DNA from: Franzmannia pantelleriensis
GTDB taxonomy: Bacteria; Pseudomonadota; Gammaproteobacteria; Pseudomonadales; Halomonadaceae
Length of the DNA stretch: 64,000 nucleotides
Reading direction: 5' to 3'
Assembly (NCBI RefSeq): GCF_900102875.1
Contig: NZ_FNGH01000015.1
Span: 17,695-81,694 of the forward strand
The position numbers and the translations under genes were made by a program. The notes below the pieces were generated by a model. That model worked only from the letters and a program-made list of their open reading frames with translations, had not been told where the DNA came from and did not search any database. Each line of letters opens with the position of its first letter. Positions within the stretch are counted from its first letter, which is position 1. Shown here piece after piece: positions 20,393 to 30,036 of this stretch.

Positions 20393-23033
20393 TGATCTGC
20401 ACGAATCGCTACGCGACAACGTACGCGTGCTCGGTGATAGCCTGGGGCGTACCATTGCCGACGACCAGGGTAGCGCCTTCGTCGACAAGATTGAGGCCAT
20501 CCGCGGCTTCGCCAAGCGCGGCCGTCAAGGCGACCAGCCCAGCCGTCGGGAGCTGATCGAGTACCTGCGTAAGCTGCCCGACCGCGACCTGCTGCCGGTG
20601 ACCCGCGCCTTCAACCAGTTTCTCAACCTGGCCAACATTGCCGAGCAGCACTACCGCGCCCGCTACCGCCGGGTCGAGGACTACAAGCCCGGCTCGCAGC
20701 CGGTGCTCGGCGAGCTATTGCAGCGTGCCGAGTCCGAGGGGCATGCGCCGCGCAAGCTGGTCGAGACCCTCGCCGGGATGCGTGTCGAACTGGTACTCAC
20801 TGCCCACCCTACCGAGGTCATCCGGCGCACCCTGATCCAGAAGTACGACGCCATCGACGACTGTCTGTCGGTCATCGAGGCCGCCGGCGATTATCCCGAG
20901 CAGTCGAGCCGTGCCCACGGCCGTCTCGAGGAGTTGATCAGCCAGGCCTGGCACACCGACGAGATCCGCCACGAGCGCCCCACGCCGGTGGATGAGGCGA
21001 AGTGGGGCTTTGCGGTGATCGAGAACTCCCTGTGGCAGGCAGTGCCAGACTTCCATCGCGATCTCGACAGCCTGCTGCTGGAGACCGCCGGCGAGCGTCT
21101 GCCGCTGGACGCCGCGCCGCTGCGTTTCGCGTCGTGGATGGGCGGCGATCGCGACGGCAACCCCAACGTGACCGCCAAGGTCACCCGCGAGGTGCTGCTG
21201 CTGGGGCGCTGGATGGCCGCCGATCTGTACCTGCGCGACCTCGAACAGCTCAAGGCCGAGCTGTCGATGTGGAAGGCCAACAGCGCGCTGAAGGCCGAGG
21301 TCGGCGATGAGCCCGAGCCCTACCGGGCGCTGCTCAAGCGTCTCAGCACGCGGGTCGAAGCGACCCGTGACTGGGCCAAGGCGTGCCTCGATGGCCGCAG
21401 CCACGAGGGTGGGCCGATCATCGAGACCCGCGACCAGCTCTACGCGCCGCTGCTGGCGTGCTACCGCTCGCTATGCGATGTCGGACTCGACACCATTGCC
21501 AATGGCGCCCTGCTGGATACCCTGCGCCGGGTGGCGGTGTTTGGCGTGACCCTGACCAAGCTGGATGTGCGCCAGGAGTCGAGCCGCCACAGCCAGGTCT
21601 TCGAGGAGCTCACCGACTTCCTCGAGTTGGGCCACTATCGCGAGTGGGACGAGCAGCAACGCCAGGATTTCCTGCTCGCCGAGCTCGAATCCCGCCGTCC
21701 GCTGATTCCGCGCCGCTGGGAGTGTTCCACCGAGACCCGTGAGGTGATCGACACCTTCCGGGTCATTGCCCGCGAGCAGCGCGAGGCACTCGGCACCTAC
21801 ATCATCTCGATGGCCGCGCAGCCCTCCGACGTGCTGGCCGTGGCGCTGCTCATGCAGGAGGTCGGTGGCGACGTGCGGTTGCCCATCGCGCCGCTGTTCG
21901 AGACGCTCGATGACCTCAATCGTGCCAGCGACGTGATCGACCGGTTATTGGCGCTGCCTGGCTATCGACGCCTGGTCGGCGATAGCCAGGAGGTGATGAT
22001 CGGCTACTCCGACTCGGCCAAGGATGCCGGCCAGCTGGCCGCCGCTTGGGCCCAGTATCGCGCCCAGGAGACCCTGGTCGAGGTATGCGACCGACACGCC
22101 GTGGACCTGACCCTGTTCCACGGCCGCGGTGGCACCGTCGGCCGCGGCGGCGGTCCGGCCCACGCGGCGATCCTTTCCCAGCCGCCGGGTTCGGTGAACG
22201 GCAGCCTGCGGGTCACCGAGCAGGGCGAGATGATCCGCTTCAAGTTCGGCCAGCCGGAGATCGCGCTGCGCTCGATGGAGATCTACGCCTGCGCAGTGCT
22301 CGAAGCGACCCTGCTGCCGCCGCCGGCACCCAAGCCGCACTGGCGCGAAGAGATGGACCGCCTGGCCGAGATTGCCCACCGCGGCTACGTCGGGGTGGTG
22401 CGCGAGGACCCCGACTTCGTGCCCTATTTCCGCGCGGTGACGCCGGAAGGGGCGCTGGGCCGCCTGCCGCTGGGCTCCCGCCCCACCAAACGGCGCCAGG
22501 ATGGTGGGGTCGAGACCCTGCGGGCGATTCCATGGATCTTTGCCTGGACCCAGACACGTCTGATGCTGCCGGCCTGGCTGGGCAGCGGGGACGCCTTCAT
22601 TACCCGCCTGGAAGAGGAGGGAGGTCTCGAGCGGCTACGCGAGATGCGCCGTGAGTGGCCGTTCTTCGGCACCTACCTCGATATGCTCGAGATGCTGCTG
22701 GCTAAGGGGGATGTCGAGATCACCGCCTACTACGAGCGGCGGCTGGTCGATGAGCCGGCACTGCTGGCGCTGGGCAAGAATTTGCGCGAGCGCTTCACCC
22801 GCCTTCAGGGCGTGCTGCTCGAGATCCTCGATCAGCAGGCGCTGCTCGAGAACACGCCGCTGATTAGCCAGGCGATTGACGTGCGTAACCCCTACATCGA
22901 CCCGCTGCATGGCCTGCAGGCCGAGCTGTTGCAGCGTAACCGCGATGCCGACGGGGCCATCAGCCCCGAATTGTCACGGGCGTTGATGGTGACCATGGCG
23001 GGGATCGCCGCCGGGCTGCGCAATACCGGTTAA
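20385..23033 (+). CDS. ppc: phosphoenolpyruvate carboxylase
   Basis: Ppc carboxylates PEP to oxaloacetate and refills the TCA cycle. The catalytic motifs VLTAHPTEVIRRT and GYSDSAKDAG are present, as are the glycine loop FHGRGGTVGRGGGP and the conserved C-terminus RNTG. The 882 residues equal the E. coli size (883). The start at 20385 has an AAGGAGG site (20369-20375) inside the mazG tail. It ends 3 bp from the convergent CBS-domain gene, leaving no room for a separate terminator. Confidence 0.97.
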   Translation: MSDDLHESLRDNVRVLGDSLGRTIADDQGSAFVDKIEAIRGFAKRGRQGDQPSRRELIEYLRKLPDRDLLPVTRAFNQFLNLANIAEQHYRARYRRVEDYKPGSQPVLGELLQRAESEGHAPRKLVETLAGMRVELVLTAHPTEVIRRTLIQKYDAIDDCLSVIEAAGDYPEQSSRAHGRLEELISQAWHTDEIRHERPTPVDEAKWGFAVIENSLWQAVPDFHRDLDSLLLETAGERLPLDAAPLRFASWMGGDRDGNPNVTAKVTREVLLLGRWMAADLYLRDLEQLKAELSMWKANSALKAEVGDEPEPYRALLKRLSTRVEATRDWAKACLDGRSHEGGPIIETRDQLYAPLLACYRSLCDVGLDTIANGALLDTLRRVAVFGVTLTKLDVRQESSRHSQVFEELTDFLELGHYREWDEQQRQDFLLAELESRRPLIPRRWECSTETREVIDTFRVIAREQREALGTYIISMAAQPSDVLAVALLMQEVGGDVRLPIAPLFETLDDLNRASDVIDRLLALPGYRRLVGDSQEVMIGYSDSAKDAGQLAAAWAQYRAQETLVEVCDRHAVDLTLFHGRGGTVGRGGGPAHAAILSQPPGSVNGSLRVTEQGEMIRFKFGQPEIALRSMEIYACAVLEATLLPPPAPKPHWREEMDRLAEIAHRGYVGVVREDPDFVPYFRAVTPEGALGRLPLGSRPTKRRQDGGVETLRAIPWIFAWTQTRLMLPAWLGSGDAFITRLEEEGGLERLREMRREWPFFGTYLDMLEMLLAKGDVEITAYYERRLVDEPALLALGKNLRERFTRLQGVLLEILDQQALLENTPLISQAIDVRNPYIDPLHGLQAELLQRNRDADGAISPELSRALMVTMAGIAAGLRNTG

Positions 23034-23036
23034 GCC

Positions 23037-23639
23037 TCATAGCTCGTGGCCGAGTACCACCTGGCAGATATCGGCAAACGAGCGCGCCCCGGGCAGCAGT
23101 GATAGGTCCAACCGCAGCGCGCGGCTGATGTCGGTAGCCGAGATCAGGCCGCGCAGCCGTGGTGGCTGCTCCCGGTCGCCTTGGGTGACAAGCAGGTACT
23201 GGTCGCCTGAGGCGCGCAGGGTTTCGATCAGTTGACCAACGCTCAAGCGTTCCAACTGGGCCAGCGGCATGGCGTGCAGCGACTCGCAGGGGGTCTGCAC
23301 CATGCCTGCGGTCACCTCATTTCTGGCGATGTCATGCTGGTGCATGGCGATGGTGATACGACGTCCTCCGATAACCTCGCGTAGCGTCACGATGCCGCTC
23401 AGTCGGCCGGCAGCATCCATGACCAGCTGCTGCTGGACCTTGTGCTGCTCCATCGTGGCACGGGCCTCGTCGATGGGCGTGTCATAGGCAACGCCGGGTA
23501 CCTCGACACGGGACAGATCGATCATCACATCGAGGGCTGGGCTGTCCCATGACAGTGGAGCAGGTGGTTCTGGACGTTCGATTACCGGGTGTTGTTGCAG
23601 ATAGCTCAGGCCGCGTTGCGCGTGCAGTGATAGGGTCAT
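23037..23639 (-). CDS. CBS-domain protein
   Basis: This 200-residue cytoplasmic protein has two CBS motifs in its central and C-terminal parts (DEARATMEQHKVQQQLVMDAAGRLSGIVTLREVIGG, then SVGQLIETLRASGDQYLLVTQGDREQPPRLRGLISATDISRALRL). CBS pairs bind adenine nucleotides; the partner and role here are unknown. The ATG at 23639 was preferred because GCGAGG lies about 9 bp upstream. It is divergent from the two-component pair, and their 128-bp spacer holds a PmrA-like box, so it may be part of that regulon. Confidence 0.8.
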   Translation of the reverse strand: MTLSLHAQRGLSYLQQHPVIERPEPPAPLSWDSPALDVMIDLSRVEVPGVAYDTPIDEARATMEQHKVQQQLVMDAAGRLSGIVTLREVIGGRRITIAMHQHDIARNEVTAGMVQTPCESLHAMPLAQLERLSVGQLIETLRASGDQYLLVTQGDREQPPRLRGLISATDISRALRLDLSLLPGARSFADICQVVLGHEL

Positions 23640-23709
23640 GTCAAGCATCCTCGCTTGGTCGGTTGAAGGGGCGAGGGGCACCTCGCTAGTGTTAGCTTGG
23701 CGAGCATGG

Positions 23710-23726
23710 CTTAAGAAAGTCTTAAG
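23710..23726 (+). promoter_or_regulatory. PmrA/QseB-type box (CTTAAG-N5-CTTAAG)
   Basis: Two perfect CTTAAG hexamers (23710-23715 and 23721-23726) are separated by 5 bp. This is the direct-repeat consensus known for PmrA-type response regulators. It is 41 bp before the response-regulator start and in the divergent spacer shared with the CBS-domain gene, so autoregulation is likely. Confidence 0.75.
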
Positions 23727-23767
23727 TAGGCATGGCGAAACTCAAACAGTGGCTACGGGACGCTGAT

Positions 23768-24427
23768 ATGCGAATACTCCTGGTCGAGGATGACCCGTCG
23801 CTTGGTGAGGGCATACGCGTGGCGCTGCATCGGGAGGGGTATACCGTCGACTGGCTGCGCCAAGGCGGTGACGCACTGGCCGCGCTCGACAGCGATACCT
23901 TCTCCGCCTTGGTACTGGACCTCGGCTTGCCTGATATGGATGGCCTCGACGTGCTCGCGGCACTGCGCCGACGCCATGCCCTGCCAGTGATCGTGCTTAC
24001 CGCGCGGGATGCCCTGGCCGATCGGCTGCGCGGTCTGGACGGTGGCGCCGACGACTACGTGCTCAAACCTTTCGACCTGCCCGAACTGCTGGCCAGGCTG
24101 CGCGTGGTGACACGCCGCGGGGAGGGGCGTCGCTCTCCGCAGCTGCAGCTCGGCGAGCTAGTGATCGATGAAGCGCGACATGACGTGGTATGGCAGGGCC
24201 AGGCAGTGAAGTTGGGGCGGCGCGAGTTTGCCCTACTGCTGGAGTTGGCGCGTCACCCCGGCCAGGTGATTCCTCGCTCACGGCTGGAGAGCCTGCTCTA
24301 CGGCTGGGACGAGGATGTCGAGTCGAACGCCCTGGAAGTGCATATTCATCATCTGCGCAAGAAGCTCGACAAGTCGCTGATCGTAACCACACGCGGCATC
24401 GGCTATCGCCTCGAGGTGCCATCCTGA
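23768..24427 (+). CDS. OmpR-family response regulator, PmrA/QseB type
   Basis: The 219-residue regulator has a receiver domain with acidic pocket (LLVEDD), phospho-acceptor Asp51 (ALVLDLGLPDMDG) and Lys in VLKPFDLPEL. A winged-helix OmpR output domain follows (REFALLLELARHPGQVI, then SNALEVHIHHLRKKL). The start MRILLVEDD is standard. Its stop overlaps the kinase ATG. The PmrA-like box just upstream supports a PmrA/QseB assignment; which of the two it is cannot be decided from sequence. Confidence 0.93.
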   Translation: MRILLVEDDPSLGEGIRVALHREGYTVDWLRQGGDALAALDSDTFSALVLDLGLPDMDGLDVLAALRRRHALPVIVLTARDALADRLRGLDGGADDYVLKPFDLPELLARLRVVTRRGEGRRSPQLQLGELVIDEARHDVVWQGQAVKLGRREFALLLELARHPGQVIPRSRLESLLYGWDEDVESNALEVHIHHLRKKLDKSLIVTTRGIGYRLEVPS

Positions 24428-25830
24428 TGAGGTCGATTCGCCGCTATCTGATCGTCACCCTGGCCCTGGTTCTCTCGCTTGCCACGCTGATCATCATCGC
24501 CGTCATCTATCAGGTCACTCACCACAAGGCCGAGGATGTGCTCGATGTGCAGCTGAGTCTGCAGGGGCGGATCGTCGCCTCGCTGCTGGCGCCGGGGACC
24601 CCCGAGCAGGAGTATGCGCGGATTGCCCGCCACCTCGACCAGCCGGGCCATCCGTCGCGCTGGTTCGGTGATGAGGGGGACGCAGCACAGACGCCGGCCG
24701 CCGCCCCCTCGCGCTATCATCAGGATGAACGCATGCTCACCCTGGGCTTCTGGGAGGCGGATGGCTCGCCCTGGTTGATGGGCGCCGAGTGGAACGACGC
24801 CGGCCCGTTTCCGGCACCGCAACGCCAGGGCTATCGCTGGGAAACCTATGACGGCGAGCGCTGGCGGGTCTTCAGTCTGATTCTCGACGATCAGCAGCGC
24901 TGGCTAAGCATCGGCCTGCGCGAGGGGTTCCATGACGATCTCTCCTGGCAGCTGGCGTTGGGCAACCTGCTGCCGCTGCTGATCGCGCTGCCGGCGCTAC
25001 TGCTGCTGGTGGGCCTGGTGGTGCATTACGGCTTGCGGCCGCTGGCGAGCCTGTCGCGCCAGGTCGCCGGACGCGACGCTGGCCAGCTGGGGCGTCTCCA
25101 ACTCGCCGTTCCACGAGAGCTACAGCCGCTGCGTGACGCCCTGAACGACTTCATGGCGAGACTCGAGGAGGCGCTGGCAAGGGAGCGGCGCTTCAGTGCC
25201 GATGCCGCCCATGAGTTGCGCACCCCTCTGGCGGCACTGCGGGTGCATCTGGATAACGCCGTAGCCGGCGAGCGGGACGCCCTGCCGCGGGCCCAAGGCG
25301 GTATCGAGCGGCTGCAACGCGTCGTAGAGCAGCTGCTGGCGCTGGTGCGCCTGGATCAGGAAAACGACACCAGCCCGGTGTCGGTCAACCTGCTGGCGCT
25401 CAGCCAGGAACTGGCTGCGGAGGCCTGGCCTCAGGCGCATGCCCGTGACCAGCAGCTGTTCATCGATACCGATGAAGCGGTCTGGGTCGAGGGCAACGCC
25501 ACCGAGCTGGGCATGTTGATTCGCAACCTGCTCGATAATGCCCTGCGCTATACGCCGCCGGGGGGTTGGGTGAGCGTCTCGATGGGCTACGCCGACGGGC
25601 GGGCCTGGCTGAGGGTATGCGACAGCGGGCCGGGCATCGATGAGACGCTGCTCGCCTTGGTTACCGAGCGCTTTCGACGTGGCAGCAACCGCGAGGTCGA
25701 AGGCAGTGGCCTGGGGCTGTCGATTGCGCGACAGGTCGCACGCCGCCAGGGGGTGACGCTGCAGCTGAACAATCGCCCCGAGGGTGGGTTGGCAGCGTGG
25801 CTGCGTTGGTCTCAGCCTACCGCGTCGTAA
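24427..25830 (+). CDS. sensor histidine kinase, PmrB/QseC type
   Basis: This inner-membrane kinase is the partner of the preceding regulator. It has a first membrane helix (residues 7-29), a periplasmic loop of about 145 residues, a second helix (178-200), a short linker, HisKA with His262 (SADAAHELRTPLAAL), and HATPase motifs (NLLDNALRYTP, DSGPGID, GSGLGLSIARQVA). The 467 residues match QseC (449). The loop carries many acidic residues but no iron-binding ExxE pair was identified. Its last 19 bp overlap panE, which converges on it. Confidence 0.93.
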   Translation: MRSIRRYLIVTLALVLSLATLIIIAVIYQVTHHKAEDVLDVQLSLQGRIVASLLAPGTPEQEYARIARHLDQPGHPSRWFGDEGDAAQTPAAAPSRYHQDERMLTLGFWEADGSPWLMGAEWNDAGPFPAPQRQGYRWETYDGERWRVFSLILDDQQRWLSIGLREGFHDDLSWQLALGNLLPLLIALPALLLLVGLVVHYGLRPLASLSRQVAGRDAGQLGRLQLAVPRELQPLRDALNDFMARLEEALARERRFSADAAHELRTPLAALRVHLDNAVAGERDALPRAQGGIERLQRVVEQLLALVRLDQENDTSPVSVNLLALSQELAAEAWPQAHARDQQLFIDTDEAVWVEGNATELGMLIRNLLDNALRYTPPGGWVSVSMGYADGRAWLRVCDSGPGIDETLLALVTERFRRGSNREVEGSGLGLSIARQVARRQGVTLQLNNRPEGGLAAWLRWSQPTAS

Positions 25831-26690
25831 AGAGCGCTCAGTTGCGGTGCCTCAAGGCCGTGGCGACGCGCGGCGTCGAGCAGCGGGCCGAGGATGGCGT
25901 CGCGCTCGGTAGGCCGCCCGGCGAGCACGTCTTGGAGCATCGAGGCGCGGTTGTTGGCGGTGCCCTCGATGACCCGCCACACCCGGGCTCGCCAGCCCTC
26001 CGCAGGCGGCGCAATGCCCTCGGCCTCCATGACCAGCACCAGTTCATCGATGAGCGCCTCGACCAGCGGTCGAAACGGCCGGTCGCGGAGCTGGCCGTTG
26101 CGGATCCGCCAGCGCGCCACCAGCGGATTGATGGCGGCGTTGACGGCCAGCTTGTGCCATAGCCGGGTATCGATATCGCCGACGGCCCGGCAGTGCAGGC
26201 CGGCGCGGCTCAGCAGCGCGGCCAGCCGCTCGGCGAGATCGGCATATGCGCCGTGGAGATGGCCGAGATAGGTCTCGCCGTGGCCGGCGTGCACCACGCC
26301 GTCCGCAGTGACATAGGCGCCTTCGCTGGTGGTGGCACACAGCACAGGCCCTGACCAGTCGCGGGTCAGTGTCCGTTGTACCCCGTAGCCGTTCTGCCAC
26401 AGCACCAGCGCGGTATCGGGCGCCAGCTTCTGTGCGAGGCCATCCAGCGCCGCCTGTGCGTGATAGGCCTTGGTGGTGAGGTGCAGGGTGCCGCGGAAGG
26501 GTGCCGCGAGGCTGGCAGCCGTCTCACTGGTCAAACGTCGCTGCACGATGTGACCATCGGGGGCGGTGAGGGCCAGCCTGGTCGGCGGCGGACGACGCCC
26601 GAGCAGGGTGACCGGTGCCAGCTCGCTGAGCCGCACGGCGAGCAGACGGCCCAGCGCACCGGGCCCGACGATCAGCTGAGGCTGGGTCAT
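25812..26690 (-). CDS. panE: 2-dehydropantoate 2-reductase
   Basis: This ketopantoate reductase-family enzyme would reduce 2-dehydropantoate to pantoate with NADPH in pantothenate synthesis. The nucleotide-binding start is LIVGPGALGRLLAVRLSE. The substrate-side stretch is DIDTRLWHKLAVNAAINPLVARW with the family lysine. The 292 residues match the family. Its ATG overlaps the topB stop (ATGA), which implies co-transcription with topB. Paralogues of this family act on other 2-oxo acids, so the substrate is inferred. Confidence 0.85.
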   Translation of the reverse strand: MTQPQLIVGPGALGRLLAVRLSELAPVTLLGRRPPPTRLALTAPDGHIVQRRLTSETAASLAAPFRGTLHLTTKAYHAQAALDGLAQKLAPDTALVLWQNGYGVQRTLTRDWSGPVLCATTSEGAYVTADGVVHAGHGETYLGHLHGAYADLAERLAALLSRAGLHCRAVGDIDTRLWHKLAVNAAINPLVARWRIRNGQLRDRPFRPLVEALIDELVLVMEAEGIAPPAEGWRARVWRVIEGTANNRASMLQDVLAGRPTERDAILGPLLDAARRHGLEAPQLSALYDAVG

Positions 26691-28624
26691 GGCTTGCCCC
26701 CGGAGGGCTTGCCCGCCCGGCGCCGCTGAGTGGTGCGCTTCTTGCCTCGCGCGCTCTGCTTGCGAGCGGTGCCGCGTCGCGGTGGGGCGGCCTCGACGCC
26801 CTGGGCGCTGCCCAGGGCCTGGCGCATACGCCCGGCGTCGGCGGCACTCAGCAGGCTGCGCAGGTCGCCGAGTAGTGCGCCGAGAAACGCCTGTTCGTTG
26901 TCATCGGATTCGCTGATGCGACTCAGGCGCTGCTCCCACAGCGCGGTGCGCTCGGGGCGCGTGGCGGGATCGGGCAGCGAAGCGATCAGCGCATGGCCGG
27001 TGCGGGAGGCGTGCAGTGCGGCCTTGGCGCGCACCAGGTAGCCGCGATCGAGCAGCGTCTCGATGATGCCGGCACGGGTCGCTTCGGTGCCCAGGCCGTC
27101 CGATTCCCGCAGGGTGCGCTTGACGTCCGGGTCGTCGACATAGCGGGCGACGTTCATCATCGCCTTGATCAGGCTGGCGTCGTTGAAGGGCTCGGGGGGG
27201 CGCGTCTCGCGATCCTCGACCTCTGCAGCGCTGACCCGTGCCGGCTCGCCGCGCGTCAGCGGCGGCAGCGGCGGGGTCTCATCGCGGGTGGTGAACAGCG
27301 GCTTCCAGCCGGCCACCAGCAGTTCGCTACCGCTGGCCGTGAAGCGTTCGCCGAGGACCTCGAAACACGCCTTGATCTCGCGGGTTTCGAGGTGGGCGTG
27401 AAACTGCGCCAGCACGTTGCGCACCACCAGGCGGAAGACGTTGGCCTCCACCGCCGAGAGTCGCGCCATGTCGGGTATCTTGCCGGTAGGCGCCAGGGCG
27501 TGGTGGGCGCCAACCTTGGCATCGTCGAAGGCCCGGCCTCGGCGCGTGAAATCGGCGCCGCTGCACCATTCGGCGAGGGTCGCATCGGCCTGACATAGTC
27601 TCGGCAGCGCGTCGGCCAGAGGAGCGTGATGCGCGCGTGGCAGATAGCGGCAGTCCGAACGCGGGTAGGTGATCAGTGTATGCCGCTCGTAGAGCGCCTG
27701 GCAGGTATCCAGCACCTGCTTGGCCGAGTACTTGTAGCGCCGTGCGGCATCGACCTGCAGCGCCGACAGCGAGTAGGGCAGCGGTGGCGCCTGGCGCTTG
27801 TCGCGACTGTCGAGTTCGCTGAGCCGTCCCTCGGCGTCCGGCAGCCGGGCAGCCAGCTCGGCTGCCGGTGCGCGGGCCAGAAGCCGGCCCTGGTCATCGA
27901 GGGGATGCTGCTCGCCGGGCTGCCACCAGGCACGTACCTGGCCCTGAGCGACGCTGAAATCGGCCCATAGCACATGGAAAGGGCGCGGCGTAAAGTTGGC
28001 GATCTCGAGGTCGCGGCGCACCACCAACCCGAGCACCGGGGTCTGCACTCGGCCCACCGAGAGCACGCCGTCGTGGCCGGCTTGACGACCGGTCAGGGTC
28101 CAGGCACGGGTCAGATTGATGCCGTACAGCCAGTCGGCCCGGGCGCGGGTCTGCGCGGCACGATACAGCGCCTGGTAGCGGGCGTTATCCTCGAGTCGAC
28201 CCAGCGCCCTGGCCACCGCCGGGCGATTGAGGTCGTTGATCAACAGCCGCTTGACGGGGCCTCGCCAGCGCAGATGCTCGATCACCTCCTGCACCAGCAG
28301 TTGGCCTTCGCGATCTGGGTCGCCGGCATGCACCACCTCGCTGGCCGCTTTTAGTAGCCGCCGGATTACCGCCAGCTGGCCGCGGGCCTTGGGGCGAGGC
28401 ATCAACTGCCAGGGATCGGGCACGATCGGCAGGTGGTCGAGCCGCCACTGCTTGTAGCGCGGGTCGTAGGCGTCGGGCGGTGCCTGCTCGAGCAGATGGC
28501 CGAGGCACCAGGTCACGGTAGTGGTGCCTACCTCGATGGCGCCGTCGCTGCGGCGCGGCTGGCCGGGCAGGGCGTCGGCAATCGCCCTGGCCAGGCTGGG
28601 TTTTTCGGCGATGATCAGGCGCAT
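26687..28624 (-). CDS. topB: DNA topoisomerase III
   Basis: TopB is a type IA topoisomerase that decatenates single-stranded intermediates. The toprim start is MRLIIAEKPSLARAIADALPG. The active-site tyrosine lies in the motif TLITYPRSDCRYLP. The Lys/Arg-rich C-terminal tail (KKRTTQRRRAGKPSGGKP) is typical. Starting at 28624 gives 645 residues, close to 653 in E. coli. An in-frame ATG four codons upstream (28636) is possible, and the frame is open further with no homology. It is divergent from the ABC1-kinase gene. Confidence 0.94.
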   Translation of the reverse strand: MRLIIAEKPSLARAIADALPGQPRRSDGAIEVGTTTVTWCLGHLLEQAPPDAYDPRYKQWRLDHLPIVPDPWQLMPRPKARGQLAVIRRLLKAASEVVHAGDPDREGQLLVQEVIEHLRWRGPVKRLLINDLNRPAVARALGRLEDNARYQALYRAAQTRARADWLYGINLTRAWTLTGRQAGHDGVLSVGRVQTPVLGLVVRRDLEIANFTPRPFHVLWADFSVAQGQVRAWWQPGEQHPLDDQGRLLARAPAAELAARLPDAEGRLSELDSRDKRQAPPLPYSLSALQVDAARRYKYSAKQVLDTCQALYERHTLITYPRSDCRYLPRAHHAPLADALPRLCQADATLAEWCSGADFTRRGRAFDDAKVGAHHALAPTGKIPDMARLSAVEANVFRLVVRNVLAQFHAHLETREIKACFEVLGERFTASGSELLVAGWKPLFTTRDETPPLPPLTRGEPARVSAAEVEDRETRPPEPFNDASLIKAMMNVARYVDDPDVKRTLRESDGLGTEATRAGIIETLLDRGYLVRAKAALHASRTGHALIASLPDPATRPERTALWEQRLSRISESDDNEQAFLGALLGDLRSLLSAADAGRMRQALGSAQGVEAAPPRRGTARKQSARGKKRTTQRRRAGKPSGGKP

Positions 28625-28722
28625 GGCGTGACTCATGGTCGTAGGTAGTGGATATTCTTCCAGTATCGCGACGGTCTCGCCAGGTGTACCCTTGGTTTTG
28701 AATGTATAAGGTTTGTATCGAT

Positions 28723-29982
28723 ATGCGCGAGCGCGGACGAACACGACGACTACTCGGCCTGGGGGCACGCACCGGCGGCGCTATGCTCAAGAGTCGGCTG
28801 GGCGGTAGCAGCGACTGGCGGGCGCTGGGCGAGGCGCTGTTTGCCGGGCTCTCAGAGCTCAAGGGGCCGGCCATGAAGCTGGCCCAGATCATGTCGCAGT
28901 GGGACGACCTGCTGCCACCGGATCTGGCCGACGAGCTGGCGCGGCTGCAGCGCCAGGCCGAACCCATGCCCTGGGCGCAGATTCGTCGCACCCTGGTCGA
29001 GGAGTACGGCGATCTCGACAGCCACTTCCGCGAGGTCGAGGAGCGCCCCTTCGCCAGCGCCTCCATGGGCCAGGTGCACCGCGCCGTGACCCATGCCGGC
29101 GAGACCCTGGTACTCAAGGTGCAGTATCCGGGGTTGGCCGAGGTGCTGGAGAGCGATCTGGCGCAGGTGCGTCGCATGATGCGCCTGGGGCGCTGGTTCA
29201 AGGTGCCCCAGGCGCGCCTCGATGCGCTGTTCGAGGAGCTCGCTGACAGCCTGCGTGGCGAACTCGACTATCGCGCCGAGGCGGCGGCGCTGGCGCGCTA
29301 TCGGCAGCGCTATGCCGAGCGTGAGGAGGTGGTGATTCCCGCGCCGGTGATGGACTTCTGCGGCCCGCGAGTGCTGGCCATGCAGTATGTGTCGGGCACG
29401 CCGCTGCGCGATCTGGAGCAGGCCGACATGGCGTGTCGTCAGCACATCGCCGAGGCGCTTGCCGACTGGCTGACCGAGGAGCTGTTTCGCTTCGGCGAAC
29501 TGCATGCCGATCCCCACGCCGGCAACTTCGCCTGCGACGACCAGGGCCGACTGGTGATCTACGACCTGGGGGCGGTGATCGCGGTACCCGAGGAGCGGCT
29601 GGCGCAAATGCTTGAGTTGCTCGATGCCACCCTGGTGCACGACCCGCTGGCGATGGATGCTGCGCTGCTCAAGATGGGCGGACGCCAGGGCGAGGGCGCG
29701 CCGCTGGCGCTGTATCGAGAATCCGCCGAGGCGGTGGCGCCGCTGTTCGCGCCTGGCGAGCAGGACTTTGGCGATGTGCGCGTGCATCGTCGCCTGCGTG
29801 AACTGAGCCCACGGGTCTGGGCGGCGATGGATCGCCTGCAGCCGCCGGCGGATACCCTGCTGCTGTCGCGGGCACTCAACGGCCACTACTGGAATCTGGT
29901 GCGACTCGGTGCGCGGCTCGACATGCACGCGCGTAGCCAGCCGTTACTGGAGTGGGCGCGTCGGCGACGCGTCGAAGGGTGA
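28723..29982 (+). CDS. ABC1/UbiB-family atypical kinase
   Basis: The 419-residue protein belongs to the ABC1 (UbiB/COQ8) family of atypical kinases. The family signature KGPAMKLAQIMSQ (about residue 48) replaces a usual glycine-rich loop. FASASMGQVHRA, the ATP-site lysine in LVLKVQYPG, and the catalytic and metal motifs HADPHAGNF and IYDLGAV are visible. UbiB proteins assist ubiquinone synthesis, but the true ubiB is longer (about 540 residues with C-terminal membrane helices) and usually sits with ubiE-ubiJ. This shorter soluble paralogue therefore has an unknown substrate. The start at 28723 has AAGG at 28709-28712. Confidence 0.85.
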   Translation: MRERGRTRRLLGLGARTGGAMLKSRLGGSSDWRALGEALFAGLSELKGPAMKLAQIMSQWDDLLPPDLADELARLQRQAEPMPWAQIRRTLVEEYGDLDSHFREVEERPFASASMGQVHRAVTHAGETLVLKVQYPGLAEVLESDLAQVRRMMRLGRWFKVPQARLDALFEELADSLRGELDYRAEAAALARYRQRYAEREEVVIPAPVMDFCGPRVLAMQYVSGTPLRDLEQADMACRQHIAEALADWLTEELFRFGELHADPHAGNFACDDQGRLVIYDLGAVIAVPEERLAQMLELLDATLVHDPLAMDAALLKMGGRQGEGAPLALYRESAEAVAPLFAPGEQDFGDVRVHRRLRELSPRVWAAMDRLQPPADTLLLSRALNGHYWNLVRLGARLDMHARSQPLLEWARRRRVEG

Positions 29983-30036
29983 GCCTGCGCTTGCCGGCGT
30001 GTTAGACTATCGCGATTTTTTTCGGCGGAGATGGCG

